A DNA stretch of 64,000 nt from positions 4,559,230 through 4,623,229 of the forward strand of contig OY987249.1 of the NCBI GenBank assembly GCA_963920765.1, written 5' to 3'. Both the position numbers and the translations under genes were made by a program. Position 1 is the stretch's first letter, and every line of letters starts with the position of its first letter. The DNA is from Ulota crispa. Taxonomy: Eukaryota; Streptophyta; Bryopsida; Orthotrichales; Orthotrichaceae. Below the pieces are notes generated by a model. It did not search any database. It saw nothing but the letters and a program-made list of their open reading frames with translations, and was not told the origin of the DNA. Shown here in pieces: positions 23,001-33,970 of the stretch.

Positions 23001-25878
23001 CTCCAGAAACCGAGATGAAACAGCATCCACGCTACCATCTTGTGATGCCGATCTGTCAAAACAAAACCAGATTAAGAACTCGCAAGTCCATCGATCGTCT
23101 CTATTGGAACCAGAGTATTTCAAAAATCTGATAGAGTATCATCATATCATGCTTTACAACATGGCATTATCACAAACAGAAATTTAGAAATAGTTTTGGA
23201 ATTTCAACAAACAAATTATTTGATATCCGATGCAATGGCCTCACTACGTTAAAGTAGGAAAAACAACTCTGAGGAGCAGACCTGGCAACAGGGTGGAGCA
23301 CTTTCTGTAGGACAGACATTGCTTTACTCCCCAATAGATCTAGACGCCCAAAGTGGCCTTTCCTCGACCAGCATTGCAGCTTGCATTTCCCCTGAATGTC
23401 CTGGTAAAACACAAATGTGAAAAATGAGTGCTCTAGAAAGTGGTAACTGCAAGGGTCACTTCCAGATTCATCTAACAGCAACCAAATTTGGATATCTACA
23501 GTCTACATGTTATAATGCTGCATCACATCCTCCAAAAATGAAGTATTATCTTTAACAAAGGTAGTTTGAGAGAAAACCCATTCAATCCAGCCTCACTTTG
23601 ACCTAAGTAGACAACGCACTTCAAGCTAAATTATCGTGCTTCAATTCCTCAAAATAAAATTCCCCAACCGTGATAAATGTTTGACCTTCAGCGTTAAAAG
23701 TGTAAAATCACCAGTGCCAATCCATTCATGTAAACATGGCCTATCGGAACTCTATGTACCCCTGTCTACCCATCGTTCAAAACCCCAATTTTACATGGCG
23801 CAGGTGTGGTCACAATCAAAGTTGCAGGAAAATTTGTCTCCGCACCAATTAATGAGCGATAGTAAGTAGCAAGATATGGAAAATTAGAGCACCTGAGTTT
23901 GACACAAAAGCTGGAGACACGCTAAAGCCTCTTCAAAAGCTCCAGCATGAACCCACAGCCATATCCTTCGCTCCTCTACTGCATTTGGTTCACGACGCCA
24001 TATGTACATAACCGGTGAAATTGCTCCGCGTGGAGACTTGCCCATGTAGTGTAGCTGCAGCCAAATAAAAGATTTATCGAAATTAATGGACGTCCAAAAA
24101 AGTAGCCTGCTATGAAGATCTCTTCTAAAAGATGATAATCGCCACAGAGCAGGACTAAGGAAGCATCTAACAAGCTTTTGAAACGCGTATACATCAATGA
24201 CAGAACTTCAATGCTTCTGCCCCCCAAACATCTCAACAAAAAGACTGGAACAACGCCTCACCATAGCTCTTCCATACTCTGCCCCGCTATACACAGATTG
24301 ACCTTTATGTGACATTGATTCAGCCGATCTTGATGGCGCTGGTTCCAACACCAACTGCAAAGCTTCTGTGATAAATTTCTAGTTACACAAAACCGGATAA
24401 AACCAAGAGTTAGCCTCTAAATCAACAGGAATCTGCACAGAGTAATGTCAGAGCAGTGTACACGCTATCATACTTCTCACACCGGTCAAGGAAATATTAC
24501 CAAATAAACTGTCAAACACCTGTTCTCGTATTTCTTTGTTATTGAACTACAGCAGCATTTGCATTAAATAATTCAGTCAAAGAGCAGCACCATGTCCAGA
24601 TAAGATGGCCTACCATTTCTTCCCAGCTACAAGTACAGACCTCGAGAGGGTTAGAGATTAAACTTACCGCACTGCCGTCCAGCTCGATGGCAGAATAGAA
24701 ACTGGCGTCGTGGAGTACAGCAGCTTCATTCTTCCACTTGATGACTGCCCGTGAACCTCGACCTCTGCTCTAACATCAAGCTACAAACCAGTCAGGATGC
24801 CAAAGCCATACATGAGCACGTCCTCAGGCATGAACACCAAGGTTTAGGGTTTAAGCTTCTGATAAACCCTAGTCAATCGCAGGTGTCCTAAATGACGAGG
24901 CTATTACAGTTCCCTTGATAACATGCCTTCTCAGGCAGAACAAGAAATAACAATAATAGCTGTTTTCATAAATTTAATGCCAAGCTTCACCGGTAATAAC
25001 AATAACGCAAACGTCGAAAAACAGATAAATCCTAGTAAATCGCAAGTGTCCCAAATGATGAGGCTATTGTAGTTCCCTTGATAACATACCTTTTCAGGCA
25101 GTACAAGAAACAACAATGATATTAGTTTTTGCAAATTTAAGGCCAAGCTTCAACGGTAACAGCGATAACGCAGACGTCGCAAAACCCTAAACCCTAAAAG
25201 CAGTAAGATTCTAATCTTCCGGGGAGCCCCTCTGCAAGCCAGTGGCCCCAACAACAATATTTGTTTTTGCAAATCTAATGCCAAGCTTCAACGGTAATAA
25301 CGATAACGCAAACGTTGCAAAACCTTAAACCCTAAACCCTAAACCCTAAAGCAGTAAGATTTTCACCTTCCAGGGAGTCCCTCGGCAAGCCAGTGGCCCC
25401 AGATTTTTGTCATTGTAAAACGCTTTGCATGCCAAACATGAGTAACCAGCCGCTGCGTTCCATCACTGGAACAACCACCTCCCCCGTTCTCATCTCCTTT
25501 CAGCTCAATTTTCCTCCGCACACGCCTACAAGGCGGTCTCTTCGCAGTCACCGGCACTTCCACGCCCCCGATGTCCGCTCCTCCACTCTTATTACCATGA
25601 ATCGCCGTCACTAAACCCTCATCCGAACCCTCCCGCTTCCTCTTCTTCGCTTTCTTTTGCCAGAAAAACGACTTCCGCCGATTGTGGCTCGTCGTCCGTC
25701 TCCGGAGACAACGGGCAATTGCAACCCCAGCCTCAGTAGCCTCACTCCCATCCTGCGTCTTCTTCTTGACCTTTAACGCTGCGTGCAGGGATTGCACTTC
25801 GACCCCTCGTGCATTGGCAAACTGCTGCACGTTCAACGTCCTCGGAGCTCCCACATGACGATTCCCCCCTCTCGACAT
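20068..25878 (-). CDS. POP1: POP1, subunit of RNase P/RNase MRP, 11 exons, 923 aa
   Basis: Largest protein of the nuclear RNase MRP (and, in many eukaryotes, RNase P) ribonucleoproteins, needed for pre-rRNA and pre-tRNA processing. Exons: 25367-25878, 24668-24764, 24262-24354, 23893-24054, 23282-23400, 22597-23052, 22325-22433, 21442-21990, 20907-21232, 20502-20657, 20068-20260; 2772 nt, all phases agree. N-terminal POP1 domain: TLNVQQFANARGVEVQSLHA (about residues 14-33), a lysine/arginine-rich stretch, RLVTHVWHAKRFTMTKIWG and RGRGSRAVIKW. POPLD domain in exons 6-8: VMVLKHDHGG, FSLLLPIGWVRAFWVPLVF, GGHVVGLRERHW, FPHDYPDC. C-terminus: RVPIGIITSASVRGR, LRARQLADKRWPSDD, QIFLLVRNKCSPMYRPALAS. 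Exon 8 (183 codons) and part of exon 6 are low-complexity and family-specific. Intron 1 holds tandem duplications that copied the end of exon 1. Exons 3 and 11 were set by homology and are the least certain edges. Confidence 0.93.
24858..25402. repeat. Tandem duplications spanning POP1 intron 1 and the exon 1 edge
   Basis: The block is built from three modules: X (about 24858-24960 and 25024-25125), Y (GCCAAGCTTCAACGGTAA..., at 24980, 25143 and 25280) and Z (GCAGTAAGATT...CCAGTGGCCCCA, at 25200-25250 and 25351-25402). The order is XY-XYZ-YZ. The second Z contains the true last 36 bases of exon 1 and its donor. The other Z is a diverged copy in which the donor GT has become AT. Confidence 0.8.
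25321..25350 (+). repeat. Telomere-type motif in POP1 intron 1
   Basis: Four near-perfect AAACCCT units; a shorter run lies at 25182-25199 and one in reverse orientation near 24840. They sit in the first intron, just downstream of exon 1, a place where telo-boxes are known in plant ribosome-biogenesis genes. Confidence 0.75.
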
Positions 25879-28200
25879 GCTACTGTATATATATTCCTGT
25901 AGTAGCGCACAACTGCAGATTCATTAACTCTTCTTCCCAAACATAAGTGGGAGATATAGAAAACTCAAAAATTAATGAAACATATTCACACAACAACTCA
26001 ATTTCCTCTCACACAACTCTTTCACCATAACTTTCCATTCATTCATACTACTAAATTCACAAGGACCTCTGTAATATCAGATCTGCACCTTTGTTATATC
26101 ACATACCGCCTCTAATTCCTGCTGTCAAAGCTCAAGACCTTCAAATCGTATCATATACCGATCACACTCCGCCAGAATTATTAGGATTATTACAGTAATC
26201 AGCCTTGCACGAATTCAAAACAAACGCTAATTGAAAACAAATAAAGCTCTCGTTTGAACAATAGCAGGTGGGAAAATGTAAACTGTGAGAATAAAAGAGC
26301 GATGGGGAGCAAATTGGGGTTTTGGGGAAGGGGACACAAAAGATAGCATCGGTGGTTGTGGAGAACGATGGGTACAGGAATCTCCTTTTTTTTCTTTTTT
26401 TTTCTCTTTTTCAACTTGAGCTTGTTTTGGTATAGGGTTCACACTTTAAACATGTTCTTATTTATGGAGTTGTCAAAGTTGCTAAATTTATAAAATAGTA
26501 AAAGTAGTTTTTCCAACAACTTATGGTGCTCTTAAAGATTAAACATTTGGAAGCACTTCACACTAAGGCCAACCAAGTAGAGAGGCCGTGGGATTGAGTG
26601 GCCATTTATTTTTAGATTTCAAAGAAATGGGTTAAAATATGTAATAACATCAACTTACTACTAAAATCACAGTGGTTTTTGTAATATCACATCTAACTCC
26701 TATAATATCACATTATATCTAGGGAATTACTACAGCAACACCCTAAATTGCTAACGGGACACCCCATCTGAAAATGAAATTTGATAATTTAGTGCTATTT
26801 CTAATTTATTTAGTGGTTCATCATTCATTCAATCATGACATTATCACCTCCTTGAAAAAAATCATGACAAATACAGAAAAAAAAAAAAAAATATTATTGC
26901 ACCAATATTATTTTTTGATATGTTTTTGCTTTATGTAACTCAAAAATCTTAAATTTTAGTTTGAAATTTAAGCACACCTTTTTTTTTCTTTGATACAGCA
27001 TTAAAATGATAAAGGTGAAGAAAATCTTTTGATCCAAATAAAAAATTTAGCAAATTCAGCATTATAAATTAACAAATTTCATACTTAGAGGGGGTGTCTC
27101 GTTGGCAATTTAGGGTGTTGCTATAGTAATTCCCTATATCTAACATACAAAAATCCTAATAAAATTCTAATGGTGAATGCGTAGCATAACAAGCGCCATT
27201 TGCTAATACATCACTAAAATCACAAAGCACAAGAATCTATTAGTTGCAGACAACTGAAACTCTTGGTTACACATGAAATGCCTTATAGCAATACATGTCA
27301 TTCATATTTCACGGAGGAACAACAAGTTTTATAATCTACAAAATCTAAATTTAAGTTACATGACTTCTATCAAGGAGATTAAGAGTAATGAGCATATACT
27401 GTGCAAACAAAATAATACCTTGCGTGTAAGTTGAACATGCAACAAGTTGTCTAGTGTGACACATGCTTATAGTTCATTCAAAAATACCTAAATCTTTAGA
27501 AGCGGTACCACCAACAAACGTTCAATATTGTGCAATATAATTATTTTGTTGTTTATTTGAATTCCTTTATTAAGGATCTTCATAACTAGAGAAAATGCAT
27601 GCTCATAAACTAGCCAAATTTAGAAAAACATCATCTTGAACTGCTATCTTTACACTCAAAATTAGGTCAAACAATTGTTATATAAAATTTATTTTCATAA
27701 TTGTTCAATAGAATTGTTACTTGAATTGTTAGATGAAGTTGTTATCAAGTACCATCAGAACTTGGCCTCAATTTCATAGAGCACAATGGAGTGAATCTAC
27801 AAAACATAAAACAAGTCTAGTGGCTAGAAAAAATTTGCAACCACAAAAACTAAAGCAACATTTCAGCAAAAAATGACCTCCTGCAGAGTCTATTTGAAAA
27901 CCGGCTTTGCACAATGGACCCAATGTCATTACTAAACAAATATTAATACACCTTCACAGTTTCCTACAATGAGAGACTCCGTAAAATTGTCAACACAAAA
28001 AAAACTCTTAAAGAATCTCTTTTTGAGCTTGTTTTCATCACCACAATCCACACATTTACAGAAGTTGCAACTACAAAAGAATGTCCTTGTCCTAATTATT
28101 GAATGCAAAGTACACACCAACAACAAAAGCAATTGCCCTCTTTGAACACATCCAATTTAATTGAGATTTCCTCACACAAAAATTCAAACATAAATATCAT
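25879..28200. other. Intergenic region upstream of POP1
   Basis: POP1 5' flank followed by AT-rich sequence with one clear MITE (26722-27134). I see no protein gene. The lysine-rich frames near 26200-26440 are produced by poly-T/poly-TTC tracts. Confidence 0.5.
26722..27134. mobile_element. hAT-like MITE (413 bp)
   Basis: Terminal inverted repeats of about 45 bp: left GGGAATTACTACAGCAACAC, right GTGTTGCTATAGTAATTCCC. It is flanked by an exact 8-bp target duplication TATATCTA (26714-26721 and 27135-27142). The interior is AT-rich and noncoding. An 8-bp duplication is typical of hAT elements. Confidence 0.88.
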
Positions 28201-28944
28201 TAAGGTAAGTGCACCCATAAGCATCAAAGTAAGCATTTTTGGGTAGCAAAACTAGTTAATTAGGATTGAAAATTTACGAGTAGATTAGGAAGAGGGGATT
28301 AGAATTTTGCGGTTTGGTTCCAAGGTTTTAGAAACAACCAATTGACCGTGAGAATTTTTCAAACCACAAAATAACCGAAAACCCATATCTGTGAGTAGGG
28401 GGTGCTGGAATACTTTGGAACAGAGGCTTTTACTACCATGGGTGCATCCAATGCTACCTAATAGGGGTACTGTAACAATCGCATGCAATGGCAGAATTTG
28501 TGAGGGGATGCTAGAATAACCGTGCGTAGGATTTATACAAACCAAGCTACTCTGGTGCAAAAGCTGTTTTAAGGAACCCTATGTCCGTTGTCCGCGGCAG
28601 CTGAGGTCGCCATGAGGTGGACTAAACTTGGTGGTGTGAGGATTTGTTTCTAGCACGTCGGAGGCTCCCGAGAGAGGCATGTGGCAAGCGCTCCCTCATC
28701 CAAGCTCGGCAATCAGGAGCCAAGCTCGGCAATCACGAGCCAAGCTCGGCAATCGAGAGGGAGAGGCCGCGTTTGCGCCGCGCCCAGCAAACTTTGCGCC
28801 ATTGCCAAAGAAAGCCGTTTGTTCAAACGGCCAAGCGCCACTACTATCTTATGTCGCGTTGCCAAGCCCAAAAACCACTCTTGCATCTTGCACCTCTCCA
28901 CTGCTTTGCCTACGCCTGCCTTCACCGTCGACTCTTGCACGGGC

Positions 28945-31458
28945 TCACTTTGCCACCTTGCGTTGCCTCTCGCGTTCACGGTCCGCTCTCTTCCTCTCCG
29001 CGTGGATTTGCCTCATTACCTTCTTAGCTTCTTTGCGGGTCTTTTCCTATTGACGTTGCAACTTTTCCTGTTCTGCTTCAATCTTACAGTTTTCTTGCTC
29101 CTTTGCCACCCTTGCTTTTTTGGCTGCCTTCTCTTCCATTGCTGCAATGTAGTTGTCTGATGTCATGAGCATAGACTTTGAGTAATTGATTAATGGCTGT
29201 GGACGTTGTTGTTGTCTTTGTGTGGAACGGTGTGCCTGTGGCAATGGAAAAAGTTGGGTATAGTCTCTGCAGGCGCAGCCTCCCCATCAAAGTCGGTCTT
29301 TGCACTAGATTTAATGTCCGACCCGCCTTCAATAAAATACTGTCGTTTGTGTTGCGTCTTTGAAGGCAAATTCGGCTGCAACGTTGGAAGGGAGTCCGAC
29401 TGGAACAACTGCATCGACTCGAACTGCTCAGACATGTGGACATTTGCTAGGTTTGACATCAAGGGTTGTGACTGCTCCACCGCTGCATTTGCTCCTCCTC
29501 CGGGGATTGATTTTGCATGAATCTGTTCAGCTTCCAAATCGTCACCATCGTTCTCTTCTGCAGGCCCGGCTAGTAGGCGCTTGGCTGGACATACTGGTCC
29601 ATGGCGCAACAATTCAAAGGCCAAATTCTGGTAGCAGCAAAATCCTTCTTAATTATTGCTGGTGTTAGTGCTATTTTTAATCCAATGGACACCCACTCAG
29701 CTAAATTTCCTTCCTTGCCCCTCTTTCCTTGTTTGCAGTTGTCCATCTGTCTCTCTGATGTCTGAATGCAACCTTGAATGGTTTGAAAACAATGATGTCA
29801 AGCGGCTGCAAGCAATGGCTAGTGTGATTGGGTAAGTTGACTATGTCAAAGCCTTTAGCTTTTGCCTTCAAAACTACCTCCAAAGTGACGTGCGACCCGT
29901 GGCCATCCAAAAGTAACAAGTGCCGCATTTTTGGAAACATCCCAAACCTTTGTTTTACTATAGTGATGAAATGTGATAGCCATGCTGAAAATAGGAAAGC
30001 TGTCATCCAATTGTTTGGCTACATGGCCATGAGTGCTTGCGGTTCACACTTGGCTATGTAGTTCCGCATTCTTTTTTCCCCCTTGAAGATGTAGAAATTT
30101 GGGGTAAAATCTCATGTTGCGTTCACACAAGATAATACCGTGAGGTGTTCATTGTTATTTGGAACTACGGTATGGACGGATCTACTCCATTTTTCTGCAA
30201 GAACAAGGTCAGCACCACCGCCTTTCTTTGCTTGTGCCCCAAATTTGTCTGCATTCCATATTTGATGGGGCAAGTAGCCATGACAATTATATACTCCCTG
30301 TAAGGTGTCATACAATGATGTAATGCTAGTTGGATTCAAGCCCTTGGCTTGCGCTTCCTCTAACCCTTGTGCAAATCTGAGACTAATGTTTGGGTGGCGC
30401 CGACGAAACCATTTGACCCACCCTCTTCCAAGAATTTCCTCTTTGAAGGGAGTCCATCTTTCCTACGTCATCTTTGCTACTTTCATTTGCAACTCTAAAA
30501 GGTTTATGGGATGTGCGTAGCTCTGCATGTCAAAGATCCACTTTACTAATGCCATTTCTTCCTTGACAGTGAGCACCCCCTACCACCCTTTTTTCCGTTG
30601 TAGGGTCTTTCCGTTTATATGATCTCTAATGGAAGATGCAGGCATGTTGAACACCCTGCTTACAGCTGCTATCTTATTGCCAGAGTCTATTGCATCTATT
30701 GCGGCCTGAAGTTTGTCATTGGTCCATGTACTTGTACGTTTGCAACATTGACCTTGACCCCTTCCCAGTTGTGTGCTTGGAAACCATACCTCATTAGAGC
30801 TCGGTGGTTGAGGTAGCGGCGACATGGTCTCTTGGCTTGGTGCTGTTGCCGCTTCCCCGGCCATGATGGTGTCGTCTTGCACAGCTCCACGTCTGCCAAA
30901 GCTGGTGTTGACATCCTCTTGCCCCTCTCGTTGGCCACCAGATCCGTTGAAGATGCTGCTAGAATTGAGGACGCTGGAACTTGCACCATGGAAGACTCCT
31001 CCTGCTTCACCGTAGGCCAGCGTTGAATCCTCCAAGTCAGGACCTGCATGAGAAGTCTCCCATCTTGAATTGAAGTTTGCATTTTGGTTTTTGCTCCTAG
31101 CATTTGAACGAGGGTGGGTTCTTCTTGCATTGCTCATGTCGTTGTGAGTTGGAGCTGCCGGTCCTCCACAAACTCCACCTCCTACTCTTCCCAAGTCAAA
31201 GCCTGCAATTTCAACTCTTGGAGCTATAGAACCGCTGCTTCTTATTCTACCAATGTTGACCCCTAGATTTGGAACTTCCGCATTTGTGAAAAGCATGCCT
31301 CCTGAGAAGCTGAGACCCATCCTTGAACTGCTTGCGCAAGGACTCATCATCAAATTGCCAACACCGGGACTCACCATTGAGCTGCTTAAATTGGGACTGA
31401 GCATTGACCTACCAATGCTAGGACTAAGCATCAATCTGCTAGAGCCAAGATTGAGCAT
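28945..31458 (-). pseudogene. Pogo-like transposase pseudogene, left arm
   Basis: Mirror copy of the right-arm pseudogene, read outward from the centre. It carries a Pipsqueak-type helix-turn-helix (WTNDKLQAAIDAID ... VSRVFNMPASSIRDHINGK), a CENP-B-like DNA-binding stretch (WIFDMQSYAHPINLLELQMK, WVKWFRRRHPNISLRFAQG) and a DDE_1 catalytic region with three aspartates seen in IWNADKFGAQ, LLLLDGHGSH and LQPLDIIVFKPFK. The long frame is interrupted by in-frame stops, and the C-terminal coiled-coil part lies in other frames. It is not expected to make active enzyme. Confidence 0.85.
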
Positions 31459-32239
31459 CGAGGTGCCAACGCCGGGACTTGCTTATGTATTGCTCACTTC
31501 ACCACTAGGCATGTCTAAGCTTGGAATATGGCATGGGAGCTTGGTGGCAGCTGATGCACCCTGCCATCCCTGAAAGCTCGATGATCTCAAACTTGTTTGA
31601 TGACCTTGTAACGGATGGGGTTGGGGAACATGACATCGTTGCACCTCTACTCCTGTAGTTTTGTCGTGGTTTGAGAACGGAGACCACCCACCCCCCGGTA
31701 GGAGTCCGTAAGTTTGCAGCGTAAGGTTCCAACCATCCGCCCCATTCTCACTTTCAATACAATCTCCACCTCTCATTCCACTGCGCATGGAGTCACAAAG
31801 TTGCACTTGAAAATCCCTTCTTTGAGTACGTAATTGTCTAATGCATGAGACCAGGAAGCATAGCTTGAAGGAATTGGTTGCAACCCTTACCAGATCATGT
31901 TAACTTATATTGATCTCCCACAAACTGGTTGAACCGCCCAGTGGAGGTTTAAAAAATGCATTTAATTTCACCCTAAATCGTCATTTTCATTCCCATATCT
32001 GCCAATAATAGATATTGGAATTATTGAAGATGGCCGCGCTAACCTTTCCATAAAGTCTGAAAGCCGCCTAGCACATTCTCCTAAACCACCTCCCAGACAT
32101 CTTATTATGGCAACAAGTGTATATTAATTCCATTGTGACATGATCCTACATCCACCAAATTGTCATCAAACTCTGCCACATTCATCGCCCATTTCTATTG
32201 TTTTTTCACTTTGCCAGCATTAGGAACAAATTGCCACAG

Positions 32240-32672
32240 TTCCGGATGAAAATAGCCACACCCATGGGAATAGTCATGCCCAAGGGTGCATATACATTAT
32301 TACCTCTCCCTGCACTTGCTCCAAACACTTATTTTCTATAAATAGTCCAAACTTACTTTATTGTTATGGATAAATTGCGACAAAAAGGGATGTTTATATG
32401 TGAGCAAAAAATATGAAGTATAGAGAAAAATGAAGGTGACATAATAAAAAATAGAAGGCACAAAGTAGTGGATAAGGACTTGAGAATAAATGAGTTTAGA
32501 GTTCAGAGTGAGAGTAAGGTATGTACACCCACCAGTGTGGCTATTTTCACCCGGAACTGTGGCAATTTGTTCCTAATGCTGGCAAAGTGAAAAAACAATA
32601 GAAATGGGCGATGAATGTGGCAGAGTTTGATGACAATTTGGTGGATGTAGGATCATGTCACAATGGAATTAA
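32240..32672. repeat. Central spacer of the palindrome, first copy (contig end)
   Basis: This 433-bp stretch is repeated directly, base for base, at 32873-33305 on the other side of the N gap. It contains the end of the left arm, the non-palindromic loop (about 32270-32520) and the first 140 bases or so of the right arm. Confidence 0.9.
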
Positions 32673-32872
32673 NNNNNNNNNNNNNNNNNNNNNNNNNNNN
32701 NNNNNNNNNNNNNNNNNNNNNNNNNNNNNNNNNNNNNNNNNNNNNNNNNNNNNNNNNNNNNNNNNNNNNNNNNNNNNNNNNNNNNNNNNNNNNNNNNNNN
32801 NNNNNNNNNNNNNNNNNNNNNNNNNNNNNNNNNNNNNNNNNNNNNNNNNNNNNNNNNNNNNNNNNNNNNNNN
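32673..32872. other. Assembly gap of 200 N
   Basis: A round-number N run between two copies of the same 433-bp sequence. The contigs on either side overlap, so the gap is probably an assembly artefact and no sequence need be missing. Confidence 0.95.
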
Positions 32873-33305
32873 TTCCGGATGAAAATAGCCACACCCATGG
32901 GAATAGTCATGCCCAAGGGTGCATATACATTATTACCTCTCCCTGCACTTGCTCCAAACACTTATTTTCTATAAATAGTCCAAACTTACTTTATTGTTAT
33001 GGATAAATTGCGACAAAAAGGGATGTTTATATGTGAGCAAAAAATATGAAGTATAGAGAAAAATGAAGGTGACATAATAAAAAATAGAAGGCACAAAGTA
33101 GTGGATAAGGACTTGAGAATAAATGAGTTTAGAGTTCAGAGTGAGAGTAAGGTATGTACACCCACCAGTGTGGCTATTTTCACCCGGAACTGTGGCAATT
33201 TGTTCCTAATGCTGGCAAAGTGAAAAAACAATAGAAATGGGCGATGAATGTGGCAGAGTTTGATGACAATTTGGTGGATGTAGGATCATGTCACAATGGA
33301 ATTAA
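32873..33305. repeat. Central spacer of the palindrome, second copy (contig start)
   Basis: Direct duplicate of 32240-32672; the two stretches agree wherever I compared them. After it, the right arm continues without interruption. Confidence 0.9.
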
Positions 33306-33970
33306 TATACACTTGTTGCCATAATAAGATGTCTGGGAGGTGGTTTAGGAGAATGTGCTAGGCGGCTTTCAGACTTTATGGAAAGGTTAGCGCGGCCATC
33401 TTCAATAATTCCAATATCTATTATTGGCAGATATGGGAATGAAAATGACGATTTAGGGTGAAATTAAATGCATTTTTTAAACCTCCACTGGGCGGTTCAA
33501 CCAGTTTGTGGGAGATCAATATAAGTTAACATGATCTGGTAAGGGTTGCAACCAATTCCTTCAAGCTATGCTTCCTGGTCTCATGCATTAGACAATTACG
33601 TACTCAAAGAAGGGATTTTCAAGTGCAACTTTGTGACTCCATGCGCAGTGGAATGAGAGGTGGAGATTGTATTGAAAGTGAGAATGGGGCGGATGGTTGG
33701 AACCTTACGCTGCAAACTTACGGACTCCTACCGGGGGGTGGGTGGTCTCCGTTCTCAAACCACGACAAAACTACAGGAGTAGAGGTGCAACGATGTCATG
33801 TTCCCCAACCCCATCCGTTACAAGGTCATCAAACAAGTTTGAGATCATCGAGCTTTCAGGGATGGCAGGGTGCATCAGCTGCCACCAAGCTCCCATGCCA
33901 TATTCCAAGCTTAGACATGCCTAGTGGTGAAGTGAGCAATACATAAGCAAGTCCCGGCGTTGGCACCTCG

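Noticed and set aside
28644-29668. Several frames of 100-160 codons opposite the transposon arm, and their mirror copies at 35761-36785
   Set aside because: They lie opposite the decayed transposase tail, are Ser/Leu-rich and lack any domain pattern; they are shadows of the pseudogene.
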